NCBI RefSeq assembly: GCF_004187715.1
Contig: NZ_QZWF01000001.1
Coordinates: forward strand, 1,550,001-1,614,000
Direction of reading: 5' to 3'
DNA length: 64,000 nucleotides
DNA from: Streptomyces sp. F001
GTDB taxonomy: Bacteria > Actinomycetota > Actinomycetes > Streptomycetales > Streptomycetaceae
Below the pieces are notes generated by a model. The model saw only the letters and a list, made by a program, of their open reading frames with translations, did no database searches and was not told the DNA's origin. The first letter of the stretch is position 1, and every line of letters starts with the position of its first letter. Both the position numbers and the translations under genes were made by a program. Positions 19,301 through 30,401 of the stretch are shown here, piece by piece.

Positions 19301-19942
19301 TCAGCTCTGGTTGAAGAACCCGCCCTCTGCGATGCGAGCCTTGTCCTCCGCCGTGACATCGACGTTAGCAGGCGACAACAGGAACACCTTCTGCGTCACC
19401 CGCTCAATGCTGCCGTGAAGACCAAACACCAAACCGGCCGCAAAGTCGACAAGTCGCTTGGCGTCTGTGTCATCCATCTCAGTCAAGTTCATGATCACCG
19501 GGGTGCCTTCACGGAAGTGTTCCCCGATGGTACGGGCCTCGTTGTAGGTCCGCGGGTGAAGCGTGGTGATCCGGTAAGGCTCTCGTTCCGACACGACCTT
19601 GGGCATGATCACCGGTGCGTTCTTCTCCAGGCTTGCGCGTTCTTGTGTGATGGATGCCACGGGCGCGATGCGCGCCGGACGTCCCGATTCCGCGGGTAGC
19701 GAAGCGGAATGTGCGACCGGCTCGCGAGGCGCCGGAGGCTGCACCACCCGTACCGATTCTTCCCTTTGGGACTGATGTGCACCATGAGGCTGGTGCGACG
19801 GCTCGTGCCGCCGGTGGTCCCGCTCGGGCTCCGGATCCAGTTCGGGTTCGAAGTCGTCGTCGGGGTCGAAACCCCGGCCGTCGTACCCATCGTCCTCCAC
19901 GAGGCCGAGGTAGACCGCCATCTTGCGCATCGCGCCGGCCAT
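19301..19942 (-). CDS. sepF: Cell division protein SepF
   Basis: This 213-residue protein anchors FtsZ to the membrane. It begins [18 protein letters not shown], an amphipathic membrane-binding helix, preceded by GGAGGA with 8-base spacing, so I choose ATG 19942 over longer options. Residues 20-95 are acidic, disordered and rich in Arg/His/Gln. The C-terminal SepF domain (about 115-205) contains [19 protein letters not shown] and [18 protein letters not shown]. It lies in the conserved order ylmE-sepF-yggT-divIVA. Confidence 0.96.
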   Translation of the reverse strand: MAGAMRKMAVYLGLVEDDGYDGRGFDPDDDFEPELDPEPERDHRRHEPSHQPHGAHQSQREESVRVVQPPAPREPVAHSASLPAESGRPARIAPVASITQERASLEKNAPVIMPKVVSEREPYRITTLHPRTYNEARTIGEHFREGTPVIMNLTEMDDTDAKRLVDFAAGLVFGLHGSIERVTQKVFLLSPANVDVTAEDKARIAEGGFFNQS

Positions 19943-20070
19943 GCTCTGAGTCCTCCGCTCTGTGGTGGATCGGCTGACGACTGCCAAGTGCCCGCGATCC
20001 ACGAGGTCGTTACGCCCGCCCTTCGACGGTAATGACCATATTTTCTGCTGTGGTCCGACTCTTGGCGACG

Positions 20071-20790
20071 TTACCGGAGCCTGGGGCGGACTCCGAGTAC
20101 CGCAGTGCCGACGCGCACATGTGTCGCTCCGGCAGCCACGGCCTGTTCGAGGTCCGCACTCATGCCTGCCGAGACCATGGTGGCAGCCGGATGGGCCCTG
20201 CGCAGGTCAGTCGACAAATCCATCATCCGCTCGAATGCCGCCAGTTCGCGTCCGGCGTACTCTCCGGTGAGCGGTGCGACGGTCATCAGTCCGTCGAGCC
20301 TCAGCCCCTCGGCGGCCGCCACGCGGTCCGCCAACTCCCCGATTCCACCGGGCGCTACGCCACCCCGCTCACCTCTCCCGCCCTCGCCCGCGTCGAGCGC
20401 GACCTGGATCAGACAGCCCACCTCACGCCCGGCACGCACGGCCTCCTTGGACAGGGCTGTGACGAGCTTGGAACGATCGACGGACTGCACGAGATCCGCG
20501 TAACCGACCACGGAACGAACCTTGTTGGTCTGCAACTGACCCACAAAGTGCCAAATAAGAGGCAAATCCGAGCATTCGACTGCTTTGGGTGCCGCGTCCT
20601 GGTCGCGGTTCTCGGCGACATGACGCACACCGAGTTCCGACAGAACCCGCACATCGCTCGCGGGATAGGTCTTGGTGACCACGATCAGGGTCACCTCCTC
20701 GCGCGCTCGCCCGGCGGCCGCACAGGCCGCGGCGATACGCTCCTCCACTTTCGCCAGATTTGCGGCGAGTTCGTCCTTACGATCCGTCAT
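20071..20790 (-). CDS. YggS/YlmE family PLP-binding protein
   Basis: This 239-residue protein belongs to the PROSC/YggS family, which binds pyridoxal phosphate and helps keep its homeostasis without a known catalytic turnover. The PLP lysine is in LIVVTKTYP near residues 35-43; [11 protein letters not shown] near 80-90 and [25 protein letters not shown] near the C-terminus are family signatures. It starts 6 bases after the ylmD stop, in the same operon downstream of ftsZ. Confidence 0.94.
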   Translation of the reverse strand: MTDRKDELAANLAKVEERIAAACAAAGRAREEVTLIVVTKTYPASDVRVLSELGVRHVAENRDQDAAPKAVECSDLPLIWHFVGQLQTNKVRSVVGYADLVQSVDRSKLVTALSKEAVRAGREVGCLIQVALDAGEGGRGERGGVAPGGIGELADRVAAAEGLRLDGLMTVAPLTGEYAGRELAAFERMMDLSTDLRRAHPAATMVSAGMSADLEQAVAAGATHVRVGTAVLGVRPRLR

Positions 20791-20796
20791 GCCCCA

Positions 20797-21528
20797 TCAG
20801 TCCAGCCAGACATAGCCCGCGAGCCGACCCGTGGTCCGGCCGCGGCGGTACGAGAAGTGGTCGTCCGACTCCAGCGTGCACACCGGTGACTGCGCCCGGT
20901 CGCCCACTCCGAAGCGTTCGAGCTGGGCGTGCACACCGGCGGCCACGTCGACCGCGGGCGTGCCCCAGCTCGTCTCGGCGTATGCCGCCGGCTCCACGGC
21001 GGCCACCTCGGCGCGCATCGGCTCGGGCACCTCGTAGCACCGGCCGCAGACGGCGGGTCCGGTGCGGGCGACGATGCGGTGCGGCTCGGCACCCAGTTCC
21101 ATCATCGCGCGTAGCGCGGCGGGGACGACTCCGGCGATCATGCCGGGCCGGCCCGCGTGGGCCGCGGCGGCGATCCCGGCGACGGGGTCGGCGAGCAGTA
21201 CGGGCACGCAGTCGGCGGTCAGGACCGCGAGGGCGCGGCCGCGGCGCACGGTGACGATCGCGTCGACCGGCGGAATCCCGGCCGTGGAGTCCCAGGGCCC
21301 GTCGACGACGGCCACGTCGTTGCCGTGCACCTGGTTCATCCAGACGACCTCACCGGGATCCAGTCCCAGCGACTTGGCCGCGAGCTCGCGGTTGGTGCGG
21401 ACGGCCTGGGGGTCGTCGCCGACAGCCCCGCCGAGGTTGAGCTCCTCGTACGGAACGGCGCTCACCCCGCCCCACCTGTCGGTGAAAGCGAAGTGCGCGC
21501 CGTTCACGGTGTCGCGCTGCCCTATCAC
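20797..21528 (-). CDS. YlmD/PgeF laccase-domain protein
   Basis: This 243-residue Cu-oxidase_4 (DUF152) family protein has the family motifs [13 protein letters not shown] near 26-38, MNQVHGNDV near 60-68, [11 protein letters not shown] near 102-112 and AAHAGRPGM near 117-125, which carry the His and Cys zinc ligands. Homologues have purine nucleoside phosphorylase or peptidoglycan-editing activity. Its start GTG overlaps the ftsZ stop in GTGA (21525-21528), indicating translational coupling to ftsZ. Confidence 0.92.
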   Translation of the reverse strand: MIGQRDTVNGAHFAFTDRWGGVSAVPYEELNLGGAVGDDPQAVRTNRELAAKSLGLDPGEVVWMNQVHGNDVAVVDGPWDSTAGIPPVDAIVTVRRGRALAVLTADCVPVLLADPVAGIAAAAHAGRPGMIAGVVPAALRAMMELGAEPHRIVARTGPAVCGRCYEVPEPMRAEVAAVEPAAYAETSWGTPAVDVAAGVHAQLERFGVGDRAQSPVCTLESDDHFSYRRGRTTGRLAGYVWLD

Positions 21529-22715
21529 TTCAGGAAGTCCGGTACGTCCAGCTCCTCGGCCGCACTGTCCGCGTAGTTCCGCGACGTCGGGACCGGCGGG
21601 GGGGCCTGGAGGTCGCTCACCGGCTCCGGTGCGGGCTCCGGCTCCTCCTTCGGCTTCACGCTGCCGAGCGAGCCGAAGGACGGGCGGCTCTCGGGCTGCC
21701 GTACCGGAGTGGGCTCCTCGCGCTTGGGGGAGGAGGCGCCGAGCACGTTGTCCCGGCGGGCCGGCGGCTGGCCCCCGTCGAAGCCGGCCGCGATCACGGT
21801 GACCCGGACCTCGTCGCCGAGGGCGTCGTCGATGACCGCACCGAAGATGATGTTGGCCTCGGGGTGGGCGGCCTCGCTGACCAGCTGGGCGGCCTCGTTG
21901 ATCTCGAACAGGCCGAGGTCGGAGCCGCCGGAGATGGAGAGCAGCACCCCCCGGGCGCCGTCGATGGATGCCTCGAGCAACGGCGAGGAGATCGCCATCT
22001 CGGCCGCGGCCACCGCGCGGTCGTCGCCGCGGGCCGAGCCGATGCCCATGAGGGCCGAACCGGCCTCGGACATGACCGACTTGACGTCGGCGAAGTCGAG
22101 GTTGATGAGGCCAGGGGTGGTGATGAGGTCGGTGATGCCCTGGACACCGGAGAGCAGGACCTGGTCCGCCGACTTGAAGGCGTCCAGGACCGAGACCTGG
22201 CGGTCCGAGATGGACAGCAGGCGGTCGTTCGGGATGACGATGAGGGTGTCGACCTCTTCGCGGAGCTCGGCGATGCCGTCCTCGGCCTGGTTGGCGCGGC
22301 GCCGTCCCTCGAAGGTGAACGGGCGGGTGACCACGCCGATGGTGAGGGCGCCCAGTGAGCGTGCGATGTTGGCCACGACGGGCGCGCCGCCGGTGCCGGT
22401 GCCGCCGCCTTCACCGGCCGTCACGAAGACCATGTCGGCCCCCTTGAGGACCTCCTCGATCTCCTCGCGGTGGTCCTCGGCGGCCTTGCGGCCGACGGCC
22501 GGGTTGGCTCCGGCGCCGAGTCCGCGGGTGAGTTCGCGGCCGACGTCGAGCTTGACGTCGGCGTCGCTCATCAACAGCGCCTGTGCGTCGGTGTTGATGG
22601 CGATGAACTCGACGCCCTTGAGACCGACCTCGATCATCCGGTTGATGGCATTGACACCACCGCCGCCGACACCGATGACTTTGATGACTGCGAGGTAGTT
22701 CTGCGGTGCTGCCAC
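21525..22715 (-). CDS. ftsZ: Cell division protein FtsZ
   Basis: This 396-residue tubulin-like GTPase forms the Z-ring and sporulation Z-ladders. The nucleotide-binding signature [13 protein letters not shown] lies near residues 101-113 and the T7 loop [11 protein letters not shown] near 205-215. After about residue 315 comes a variable Pro/Glu-rich linker, and the end [10 protein letters not shown] is the conserved C-terminal peptide that binds SepF. The upstream 279 bases carry its promoters. The gene overlaps ylmD by four bases. Confidence 0.98.
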   Translation of the reverse strand: MAAPQNYLAVIKVIGVGGGGVNAINRMIEVGLKGVEFIAINTDAQALLMSDADVKLDVGRELTRGLGAGANPAVGRKAAEDHREEIEEVLKGADMVFVTAGEGGGTGTGGAPVVANIARSLGALTIGVVTRPFTFEGRRRANQAEDGIAELREEVDTLIVIPNDRLLSISDRQVSVLDAFKSADQVLLSGVQGITDLITTPGLINLDFADVKSVMSEAGSALMGIGSARGDDRAVAAAEMAISSPLLEASIDGARGVLLSISGGSDLGLFEINEAAQLVSEAAHPEANIIFGAVIDDALGDEVRVTVIAAGFDGGQPPARRDNVLGASSPKREEPTPVRQPESRPSFGSLGSVKPKEEPEPAPEPVSDLQAPPPVPTSRNYADSAAEELDVPDFLK

Positions 22716-22994
22716 GTCGAAGGCCTCTCGCCTCGAGTTACGTGTCGCCGCCTCGCGGCCTTGCCGCGATCCGACGACTGATGCCGATGGGGACGGTCCA
22801 TATCGCCGACCCGAACCCTAACGTTGAAGTTTAGGGTTACCAGTGTGTCTGTTCCCTGGAGTCTTCTGAACAGGACACTAAGTCGACAAGTGGCGCACGT
22901 TCAACGAACACGCCGAACCTCCCGTTTTTCTTTTCACCCTATGTGATCAGGCGTAGCGCTGCCCAACCAGGGTGCTGGCCTGCGCCGATGCCCG
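22716..22994 (-). promoter_or_regulatory. ftsZ upstream regulatory region
   Basis: The ftsQ-ftsZ gap holds two minus-strand TAGGGT -10 candidates (complement of 22936-22941 and of 22815-22820). The second is part of an inverted repeat, AACCCTAA (22814-22821) and TTAGGGTT (22831-22838), with 9 bases between. GACAC occurs on the plus strand at 22874-22878 and on the minus strand at 22849-22845; this is the core recognised by WhiA, an established activator of ftsZ in sporulation. The promoter positions are inferred from sequence only. Confidence 0.6.
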
Positions 22995-23789
22995 TCAACT
23001 CCCTGATGACGCAGGGGCGGTGGGAACGCTGACGTCGAAGTGCCGGGCGGCGGGGGCGGCTTTCATGAGAGCGGCGAGCGTACGGGCCTTCGCGCGCCCC
23101 TTCCCGCTGCTTCCCCACGCGACGGTCCGATCGCCGCTCAACTCCAGCGAGATGTCGTCGTAGGAACGGACCTTGACGATCCGGGTGTCGCGTGCGATCG
23201 CGGCCGGAAGGGCACCGGCGACGCGCACCGCCTCCCGCACCAGCCGGTGCTCGCCGAAGCGCCGGTGGCTGGCCGCGGCCGAACCCGACCGGGACATCGT
23301 CAATTCAAGAAGCGGGACGCCTTTCGGGGCCTCAGGAACCATGGCGAACCGGACACCCTCGTCGTCCACTTCCACGAACTCCGCGCCCTTTTCGACGAGC
23401 AGAACCGGAGTCCGCTCGGTCACTTTCAGACCGATTCCATGGGGCCAGGAACGGACCACATCAACTGCGTCAATTCGGGGCAATTTCTGACGAAGTCGCG
23501 CCTCAATCCCATCGGTGTCGACGGAAATCAGCGGCGATCCGAGCGGAACATCGGCGGCTTCGCGCACCTGCGCCGACGTCAGGACCCGGGTTCCGGAGAC
23601 GGTCACGCGCTCCACGCGCAGCATCTGCGAGCCGTACAACAGCCAACCCCCGCCCGCGCCGAGGAGGACCAGCGCGATCGCGAGGATGATGATCGTACGA
23701 AGCCGGGGCGGTTTCAGCCGCCGGGCAGGGAGCGGACCGGACGACTCCTGCCGGCGCGCACCGCGTTCGGCGGTGGTGGATCCGACCAC
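22995..23789 (-). CDS. ftsQ: Cell division protein FtsQ
   Basis: This 264-residue bitopic divisome protein links cytoplasmic and periplasmic-side components. The basic cytoplasmic N-tail (1-38) precedes one membrane helix (TIIILAIALVLLGAGGGWLLY, about 40-60). The POTRA domain follows (RVERVTVSGTRVLTSAQVREAA to VTERTPVLLV, about 66-140) and then the beta domain. I choose GTG 23789, which begins MVGSTTAERG after a purine-rich AGGAAAGGGAG; the frame is open further upstream but loses the usual composition. Confidence 0.93.
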   Translation of the reverse strand: MVGSTTAERGARRQESSGPLPARRLKPPRLRTIIILAIALVLLGAGGGWLLYGSQMLRVERVTVSGTRVLTSAQVREAADVPLGSPLISVDTDGIEARLRQKLPRIDAVDVVRSWPHGIGLKVTERTPVLLVEKGAEFVEVDDEGVRFAMVPEAPKGVPLLELTMSRSGSAAASHRRFGEHRLVREAVRVAGALPAAIARDTRIVKVRSYDDISLELSGDRTVAWGSSGKGRAKARTLAALMKAAPAARHFDVSVPTAPASSGS

Positions 23790-23832
23790 GCGCACTCCCT
23801 TTCCTGGCTCGGTTCGCCTCCAGGGCGCCTCA

Positions 23833-23900
23833 GCCGGTGTCGAGAGCCCGACCGTGCTCGACCCTTCGGGCCTCCGCGCGCTCGATCTCTCGACACCGGC
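23833..23900 (-). repeat. Long inverted repeat between murG and ftsQ
   Basis: GCCGGTGTCGAGAG (23833-23846) is the perfect complement of CTCTCGACACCGGC (23887-23900), a 14-bp stem with a 40-base loop that contains a second stem, GCCCGA/TCGGGC (23846-23851 with 23866-23871). It fills much of the 143-base murG-ftsQ gap and could attenuate or stabilise the operon transcript. Confidence 0.7.
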
Positions 23901-23932
23901 GCGCCCCTTCGGCTCACTCGCCGATGCGTCTC

Positions 23933-25030
23933 CTAGCGATGTGCACGATTCGCGGCGATCGCCTCGTACACCATGCGGACGAGGAGTTCGTCGGCGTCCC
24001 GGCGGCCGAACTCGGCGGCGGCGCGGGACATCTCGTACAGCCGGTGCGGGTCGGCGAGCACGGGCAGGACGTTCTGCTGCACCCACTGAGGGGTGAGTTC
24101 CGCGTCGTCGACCAGCAGTCCGCCGCCGGCCTTGACCACCGGCTGGGCGTTCAGCCGCTGTTCGCCGTTGCCGATGGGCAGCGGGACGTAGGCGGCCGGG
24201 AGTCCGACGGCGGAGAGTTCGGCGACGGTCATCGCGCCGGCGCGGCAGAGCATCATGTCGGCCGCGGCGTACGCGAGGTCCATCCGATCCAGGTAACTTA
24301 CCGGGATGTAGGGGGGCATTCCCGGCATCTGGTGCACCTGCGGCAGTTCGTTCTTCGGGCCGACCGCATGCAGGATCTGGATCCCGGCCTGCTGGAGCCA
24401 CGGAGCGACCTGCTGGACCACCTCGTTGAGGCGGCGGGCGCCCTGCGAACCGCCGGAGACGAGCAGGGTCGGCAGGTTCGGGTCGAGGCCGAACATCGCG
24501 CGGGCTTCGGGGCGCACGGCGGCCCGGTCGAGGGTGGCGATGGAGCGGCGCAGCGGGATGCCGATGTAGCGGGCGTCACGCAGCTTGCTGTCCGGCGTGG
24601 AGACGGCAACCTTGGCGGCGTACCGCGAGCCGATCTTGTTGGCGAGGCCGGGGCGGGCGTTGGCCTCGTGGATGACGATCGGCACACCGAGGCGCTTGGC
24701 GGCCAGGTAGCCGGGCAGGGCGACATAGCCGCCGAAACCGACCACCGCGTCCGCCTTGGTGCGCTCCAGGATCTGCTCGGCCGCCTTGATCGTGCCACGC
24801 AGCCGGCCCGGGACGGTGATCAGCTCTGGGGTGGGCTTGCGCGGCAGGGGTACGGCAGGGATCAGCGCGAGTTCGTACCCGCGCTCGGGTACGAGTCGGG
24901 TCTCCAGGCCGCGCTCCGTGCCCAGGGCCGTGATTCCCACGGTCGGGTCCTGCCTGCGCAGGGCGTCCGCGAGGGCGAGCGCGGGCTCGATGTGGCCGGC
25001 GGTCCCTCCGCCGGCGAGTACGACATGCAC
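23933..25030 (-). CDS. murG: UDP-GlcNAc transferase MurG
   Basis: This 365-residue GT-B glycosyltransferase adds GlcNAc to lipid I to make lipid II on the inner face of the membrane. The G-loop [18 protein letters not shown] is at residues 7-24, [15 protein letters not shown] near 96-110, and the C-terminal donor site [14 protein letters not shown] near 190-203 with [11 protein letters not shown] near 262-272. Length and motifs are typical. It follows ftsW after 6 bases. Confidence 0.97.
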   Translation of the reverse strand: MHVVLAGGGTAGHIEPALALADALRRQDPTVGITALGTERGLETRLVPERGYELALIPAVPLPRKPTPELITVPGRLRGTIKAAEQILERTKADAVVGFGGYVALPGYLAAKRLGVPIVIHEANARPGLANKIGSRYAAKVAVSTPDSKLRDARYIGIPLRRSIATLDRAAVRPEARAMFGLDPNLPTLLVSGGSQGARRLNEVVQQVAPWLQQAGIQILHAVGPKNELPQVHQMPGMPPYIPVSYLDRMDLAYAAADMMLCRAGAMTVAELSAVGLPAAYVPLPIGNGEQRLNAQPVVKAGGGLLVDDAELTPQWVQQNVLPVLADPHRLYEMSRAAAEFGRRDADELLVRMVYEAIAANRAHR

Positions 25031-25036
25031 CGAAAT

Positions 25037-26434
25037 TCACCGCTCTCCGGACGTACGCGCCGCCGAGGCGCGCCGTCGCATCGTGTTCCATCTCCGAGGC
25101 CCCTGAGAGCCCCCAGCCCCCCGTTTTCTACCAAAGCGGGGTTGCCGCATCGCAAGCGCCGCCCGCGCAGCGGGCTCGTCGCGCGCGAAGGCGATCAGCA
25201 GCCCGATGGCGAACATGGTCGGCAGCAGGGCGGATCCCCCGTAGGAAAACAGCGGGAGGGGGACGCCGGCGATCGGCAGCAGACCGAGCACCGCACCGAT
25301 GTTGATCACGGCCTGGGCCGTGATCCAGGTGGTCACGCCTCCCGCGGCATACCTCACGAAGGGGTCCTCCGTGCGTCCGGCCACGCGGATGCCTGCATAG
25401 CCTAGAGCGGCGAAGAGGGCGAGCACCGACAGCGTCCCCGCCAGGCCCAGTTCCTCACCGGTGACGGCGAAGATGAAGTCGGTGTGCGCTTCGGGGAGTT
25501 GACCCCATTTTTCCACACTTGCGCCAAGTCCGGAACCGAAGAATCCGCCGGAGGCGAGGGCGTAGATCCCGTGCACGGCCTGCCAGCAGGAGCCGTCGGG
25601 GCCCATCTCGGTGGCACCGATGCAGCGGAACCGGTCCAGCCGGTTGGAACTGCTCTGGATGAGGACCGTGCCGATCACCGCGGCCACCGCCAGCACCCCG
25701 ACGAACAGCCGGGTCGGTGCTCCCGCCAGCCACAACAACCCGAACAGGATCGCCGTGACGATGATCCCCGTGCCCATGTCGCCGCCGAGCATGATCAGCC
25801 CGAGCAGCATGAAGGCGGCCGGCACGAGCGGCACCAGCATGTGCTTCCACTGCGCCAGCAGCTTCTTGTCCTGTTTGCGGGCGAGCAGGTCGGCGCCCCA
25901 CAGCACCAGCGCGAGCTTGCCGAACTCACTGGGCTGGATCTGGAAGGAACCGCCCAGGGCGATCCAGTTCTGGTTGCCGTTGACCGCAATCCCTATCCCC
26001 GGCACCTGCACCAGGGCCATCAGGAAGACGGCGCCCGCCAGGATCGGGTAGGCCAGCGCCCGGTGCAGCTTCACCGGCATCCGCGACGCGGCGAACAGCA
26101 GCCCGGCGCCGATGAGGGCGGCCAGCATCTGCTTGCGGAAGAAGTACGACCCCGGCAGGGACATCTGCAGGGCGGTGATCTGGGAGGCCGAGTAGACCAT
26201 CACCAGGCCCAGCACGGTGATCAGCAGACTGCCGCCGAGGATCAGGTAGTACGCGGTCAGCGGCCGGTCCCACGCTCTGCGCGCACGCGTGGAGATGCGT
26301 ACGAAGGGGTTCTCGCGCGGCGGCCGGGGTGCGGCGGGCCTGCGGACGGGCCGCCGGACCGGAGGACGCCCCGTACGGCTGCCGGACATCACCGGCTGCC
26401 ACCGGCGGGTACCCGCCGACCAAACCCGAGCCAC
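25037..26434 (-). CDS. ftsW: SEDS family peptidoglycan glycosyltransferase FtsW
   Basis: This 465-residue multispanning SEDS protein polymerises lipid II together with FtsI. A basic, Pro-rich cytoplasmic N-tail (about 1-58) precedes about ten membrane helices. Motifs include NQNWIALGGSFQIQPSEFGK near 178-197, GIYALASGGFFGSGLG near 286-301, HTDFIFAVTGEELG near 315-328 and PLPLFSYGGSALLPTM near 400-415. GTG 26434 is the first start in frame but its Shine-Dalgarno GGAGGG is 15 bases away; ATG 26389 is an alternative. The C-tail is basic. Confidence 0.95.
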   Translation of the reverse strand: MARVWSAGTRRWQPVMSGSRTGRPPVRRPVRRPAAPRPPRENPFVRISTRARRAWDRPLTAYYLILGGSLLITVLGLVMVYSASQITALQMSLPGSYFFRKQMLAALIGAGLLFAASRMPVKLHRALAYPILAGAVFLMALVQVPGIGIAVNGNQNWIALGGSFQIQPSEFGKLALVLWGADLLARKQDKKLLAQWKHMLVPLVPAAFMLLGLIMLGGDMGTGIIVTAILFGLLWLAGAPTRLFVGVLAVAAVIGTVLIQSSSNRLDRFRCIGATEMGPDGSCWQAVHGIYALASGGFFGSGLGASVEKWGQLPEAHTDFIFAVTGEELGLAGTLSVLALFAALGYAGIRVAGRTEDPFVRYAAGGVTTWITAQAVINIGAVLGLLPIAGVPLPLFSYGGSALLPTMFAIGLLIAFARDEPAARAALAMRQPRFGRKRGAGGSQGPRRWNTMRRRASAARTSGER

Positions 26435-26493
26435 ATCCGAGTCACCCGTCCCTCCAAGGGTCCCGAAGCACCCGCCGTGGCCGAGACCCGCCG

Positions 26494-27918
26494 TCAGGCG
26501 CCCGCGCCGAGTTCGCGAACCGCCTCCGCGAACGCCTCTCCGCGCTTGTTGTAGTTGGCGAACATGTCCATGGAGGCACAGGCCGGTGCCAAGAGCACCG
26601 TGTCTCCGGCAACGGCGAGTCGCCGGGCCTCCCGGACCGCCGCGAGCATCGCCCCAGTGTCGGTCCGGTCGAGGTCGACGACGGGTACTTCCGGGGCGTG
26701 TCGCGCGAGGGCGTCACGGATCAGGGCACGATCGGCACCGATGAGGACGGCTCCGCGAAGTCGCTTGGCCGACTTGGCGACGAGTTCGTCGAAGGTGGCG
26801 CCCTTCGCCAGTCCGCCGGCGATCCACACGATCGACTCGTAGGCCGCCAACGAGGCTTCTGTCGCATGGGTGTTGGTGGCCTTGGAGTCGTCGACGTATG
26901 CAACCCCGTCCACGTCGGCGACGTGCGCGATGCGGTGGGCGTCCGGCGTGAAGGCCCGCAGCCCGTCCCGTACGGCCTCGGGCGGCACACCGTAGGCGCG
27001 CGCGAGGGCCGCTGCGGCAAGGGCGTTGGCGATGTTGTGCGGGACGGGCGGGTTGACGTCGGAGACCTCGGCGAGCTCCTGGGCGTTCTTCTGCCGGTCC
27101 TCGACGAAGGCACGGTCCACCAGGATGCCTTCCACGACGCCGAGTTGGGACGGCGCGGGCGTGCCCAGCGTGAAGCCGACGGCCCGGCAGCCTTCTTCGA
27201 CGTCGGCCTCGCGCACCAGGTCCTCGGTGGCCTTGTCGGCCGCGTTGTAGACGCAGGCGACGCGATTCCCTTCGTAGATACGGCCCTTGTCGGCGGCGTA
27301 CGCCTCCATGGAGCCGTGCCAGTCGAGGTGGTCGGGGGCGAGGTTGAGGACGGCGGCGGAGTGGGCACGCAGCGAAGGCGCCCAGTGGAGCTGGTAGCTG
27401 GAGAGTTCGACCGCCAGGACGTCGTACTGCTCGTCGCCGAGCACCGCGTCCAGCAGCGAGACGCCGATGTTGCCGACGGCGGCCGTGCGCAGGCCGGCCG
27501 TCTTCAGGATCGAGGCGAGCATCTGGACGGTGGTGGTCTTGCCGTTGGTGCCGGTGACGGCGAGCCAGGGGGCGGCGTCGGGGCCACGCAGGCGCCAGGC
27601 CAGTTCGACGTCGCCCCAGATCTCGATGCCGGCTTCGTGCGCCGCCGCGAACAGCGGCTTGTCCGGCTTCCAGCCGGGCGCGGTGACGATCAGCTCGGTG
27701 CCCTCCGGCAGGGTGGCGCCGTCGCCGAGGCGGACCTTGACGCCCAGGGCCTGGAGCTCGGCCGCCTGCGCCCGCGCCCGGTCGTCGTCGCCGTCGTTGA
27801 CGACGGTGACGAGCGCGCCCAGGCCGTGCAGGACCTTGGCCGCCGGGACGCCGGAGACGCCGAGCCCGGCGACGGTGACGTGCTTGCCCTGCCAGTTGGT
27901 CACTTTTCCGCTGCCCAT
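26494..27918 (-). CDS. murD: UDP-MurNAc-L-Ala:D-Glu ligase
   Basis: This 474-residue ATP-dependent Mur ligase adds D-glutamate in the cytoplasm. The N-terminal UDP-binding domain starts [17 protein letters not shown] near 14-30. The P-loop [12 protein letters not shown] lies near 125-136, ELSSYQLHW near 172-180 and [12 protein letters not shown] near 194-205. It starts at ATG 27918, overlapping the mraY end by 19 bases, which indicates tight coupling. The frame is open far upstream within mraY, but that part is shadow. Confidence 0.97.
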   Translation of the reverse strand: MGSGKVTNWQGKHVTVAGLGVSGVPAAKVLHGLGALVTVVNDGDDDRARAQAAELQALGVKVRLGDGATLPEGTELIVTAPGWKPDKPLFAAAHEAGIEIWGDVELAWRLRGPDAAPWLAVTGTNGKTTTVQMLASILKTAGLRTAAVGNIGVSLLDAVLGDEQYDVLAVELSSYQLHWAPSLRAHSAAVLNLAPDHLDWHGSMEAYAADKGRIYEGNRVACVYNAADKATEDLVREADVEEGCRAVGFTLGTPAPSQLGVVEGILVDRAFVEDRQKNAQELAEVSDVNPPVPHNIANALAAAALARAYGVPPEAVRDGLRAFTPDAHRIAHVADVDGVAYVDDSKATNTHATEASLAAYESIVWIAGGLAKGATFDELVAKSAKRLRGAVLIGADRALIRDALARHAPEVPVVDLDRTDTGAMLAAVREARRLAVAGDTVLLAPACASMDMFANYNKRGEAFAEAVRELGAGA

Positions 27919-28994
27919 CCCGCATAGAAGAGGCCCAGTCCGACGATCACACAGATGCCCTGAATGATCCAGAAGCGGACCACGACGAGCACTTCGGACC
28001 AGCCCTTGAGTTCGAAGTGGTGCTGGAGTGGCGCCATCCGGAAGACCCGCTTCCCGGTGAGGCGGAAGGAACCGACCTGGATGACCACCGACATGGTGAT
28101 GAGGACGAACAGGCCACCGAGGATGGCGAGCAGCAGCTCGGTGCGGGAGCAGATGGCCAGACCGGCGAGCACACCGCCGAGCGCCAGCGAACCGGTGTCG
28201 CCCATGAAGATCTTGGCGGGCGAGGTGTTCCACCACAGGAAGCCGAGGCAGGCTCCCATGAGGGCGGCGGAGACGACCGCGAGGTCGAGGGGGTCGCGCA
28301 CCTCGTAACAGGCGTTGGGGTTGGTCAGGTCCAGCGCGTTGGCGCAGGACTCCTGGAACTGCCAGACGCCGATGAAGGTGTAGGCGCCGAAGACGAGGAC
28401 GGAGGCGCCGGTGGCCAGACCGTCGAGCCCGTCGGTGAGGTTCACGCCGTTCGACATCGCGAGGATCATGAACAGCGCCCAGACCACGAACAGCACCGGG
28501 CCGATGGTCCAGCCGAAGTCCGTGATGAAGGACAGTTTCGTGGACGCCGGGGTGTTGCCGCGGGCATCCGCGAACTGCAGCGAGAGCACGGCGAAGGCAA
28601 TACCGACGATCAGCTGGCCGGCCATCTTCGCCTTGGCCCGCAGACCCAGCGAACGCCGCTTGACGATCTTGATGTAGTCGTCCAGGAAGCCGACCAGACC
28701 CATCCCGACCATCAGGCCGAGTACCAGCAGACCCGAGAAGGTCGGCGCCGCGTCGGCCTCGGGGTCCAGATAGCTCGTGACCACCTTGGCCAGGAAGTAC
28801 GCGGCGACCGTCGCCAGGATGAAGGCGATACCGCCCATGGTCGGCGTACCGCGCTTGCTGGCGTGCTCGCGGGGGCCGTCGTCGCGGATGTACTGACCGT
28901 AGCCCTTGCGGGCGAGCAGCTTGATCAGCAGCGGGGTGCCGACCAGGGTCAGGAAGAGGCCAATGACTCCTGCGAACAGGATCTGCTTCATCAT
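27900..28994 (-). CDS. mraY: Phospho-MurNAc-pentapeptide translocase MraY
   Basis: This 364-residue membrane enzyme transfers phospho-MurNAc-pentapeptide to undecaprenyl phosphate, making lipid I. About ten helices are visible. Key motifs are [12 protein letters not shown] near 48-59, FLDDYIKI near 103-110 and [15 protein letters not shown] near 184-198, which hold the Mg-binding aspartates, and the HHH-like [13 protein letters not shown] near 330-342. It overlaps murF by 4 bases and murD by 19. Confidence 0.97.
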   Translation of the reverse strand: MMKQILFAGVIGLFLTLVGTPLLIKLLARKGYGQYIRDDGPREHASKRGTPTMGGIAFILATVAAYFLAKVVTSYLDPEADAAPTFSGLLVLGLMVGMGLVGFLDDYIKIVKRRSLGLRAKAKMAGQLIVGIAFAVLSLQFADARGNTPASTKLSFITDFGWTIGPVLFVVWALFMILAMSNGVNLTDGLDGLATGASVLVFGAYTFIGVWQFQESCANALDLTNPNACYEVRDPLDLAVVSAALMGACLGFLWWNTSPAKIFMGDTGSLALGGVLAGLAICSRTELLLAILGGLFVLITMSVVIQVGSFRLTGKRVFRMAPLQHHFELKGWSEVLVVVRFWIIQGICVIVGLGLFYAGWAAEK

Positions 28995-30397
28995 CGGGCG
29001 GCAACCTCACCCTCGGCACCGTTCTCGATGAGCGCCTGCGCCACGCTCTCGAGCCCGACCGACCGGGACGCCTTCACGAGTACGACGTCTCCCGGGCGCA
29101 ACTCGCTGCGCAACAGGTCGACCGCCGCCTGTGCGTCGGACACGTGCACCGACTCCTCACCCCACGAACCCTCGTTATATGCGCCCAGTTGCAGCCAGGA
29201 CGCTTCCCTGCCCCCGACCGCGACGAGCTTGCTGACGTTGAGCCGGACGGCGAGCCGTCCGACCGCGTCGTGCTCGGCGAGCGCCTCGTCCCCGAGCTCG
29301 GCCATCTTGCCGAGCACCGCCCACGTACGGCGCCCCTTGCCCATGGCCACAAGGGCGCGCAGGGCAGCCCGCATGGACTCGGGGTTCGCGTTGTAGGCGT
29401 CGTTGACGACCGTCACGCCGTCCGGGCGCTCGGTGACCTCCATACGCCAGCGGGAGAGGGAGCCTGCCTCGGAGAGCGCGGTGGCGATCTCTTCCGCGGA
29501 CATGCCCAGCTCATGGGCGACGGCGGCCGCGGCGAGCGCGTTCGACACGTGGTGCTCACCGTACAGGCGCATGGTCACATCACTGCACCCGGAGGGTGTG
29601 CGAAGGGTGAAAGAGGGCTGGCCGGTGTCCGTCAGGTGCACGTTCTCGGCGCGTACGTCCGCTTCGTCGGCCTCTCCGAAGAGGATCACCTTCGCCTTCG
29701 TACGGGATGCCATGGCGCGTACGAGGGGGTCGTCGGCGTTGAGGATCGCGGCTCCCTCTTCGGGAAGCGCCTCGACCAACTCGCCCTTCGCCTGGGCGAT
29801 CTGCTCGCGGCCGCCGAACTCGCCGATGTGCGCGGTGCCCACGTTCAGCACCAGGCCGATGTGCGGGGGCGTCAAGCCGGTGAGGTAGCGGATGTGGCCG
29901 ATGCCGCGGGCACCCATCTCCAGGACGAGGAACCTCGTCTCCTCGGTGGCACTCAGTGCGGTCAGCGGCAGCCCGATCTCGTTGTTGAACGATCCCGGCG
30001 TCCAGACCGTCGGTGCCTTGCGCTGGAGCACCTGGGCGATGAGGTCCTTGGTGCTGGTCTTGCCCGCGGAGCCGGTGAGCGCCACCAGGGTGGTGCCGAG
30101 CTTGCGCACGACGTGCCGGGCGAGGGCGCCGAGGGCCGTCTGGACGTCGTCGACGACGATCGCGGGCACACCGACGGGGCGGGAGCCCAGAATCGCGGCT
30201 GCACCCGCCTCGATCACGGCCCCGGCGTAGTCGTGGCCGTCCACGCGCTCGCCGACGAAGGCGGCGAAGAGGCTGCCGGGCTCCACCTCGCGGGAGTCCC
30301 GGACGACCGGCCCGGTCACCTGCACCGACGGATCCGGTATGTCGTACGTCTGCCCGCCGACGACTTCTGCGATCTCGGCGAGAGAGAGGGCGATCAC
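28991..30397 (-). CDS. murF: UDP-MurNAc-tripeptide:D-Ala-D-Ala ligase
   Basis: This 468-residue Mur ligase adds D-Ala-D-Ala. The N-terminal UDP-MurNAc domain has [17 protein letters not shown] near 28-44, the P-loop [14 protein letters not shown] lies near 107-120, and the C-terminal domain contains [17 protein letters not shown] near 333-349, a hallmark of MurF. The start and end overlap or nearly touch murE and mraY, as expected for one operon. Confidence 0.97.
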   Translation of the reverse strand: MIALSLAEIAEVVGGQTYDIPDPSVQVTGPVVRDSREVEPGSLFAAFVGERVDGHDYAGAVIEAGAAAILGSRPVGVPAIVVDDVQTALGALARHVVRKLGTTLVALTGSAGKTSTKDLIAQVLQRKAPTVWTPGSFNNEIGLPLTALSATEETRFLVLEMGARGIGHIRYLTGLTPPHIGLVLNVGTAHIGEFGGREQIAQAKGELVEALPEEGAAILNADDPLVRAMASRTKAKVILFGEADEADVRAENVHLTDTGQPSFTLRTPSGCSDVTMRLYGEHHVSNALAAAAVAHELGMSAEEIATALSEAGSLSRWRMEVTERPDGVTVVNDAYNANPESMRAALRALVAMGKGRRTWAVLGKMAELGDEALAEHDAVGRLAVRLNVSKLVAVGGREASWLQLGAYNEGSWGEESVHVSDAQAAVDLLRSELRPGDVVLVKASRSVGLESVAQALIENGAEGEVAAR

Positions 30398-30401
30398 AAG
30401 T

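Noticed and set aside
26919..29019. 841-residue frame joining murD with upstream sequence
   Set aside because: The N-terminal half is mraY read in the wrong frame; murD starts at 27918.
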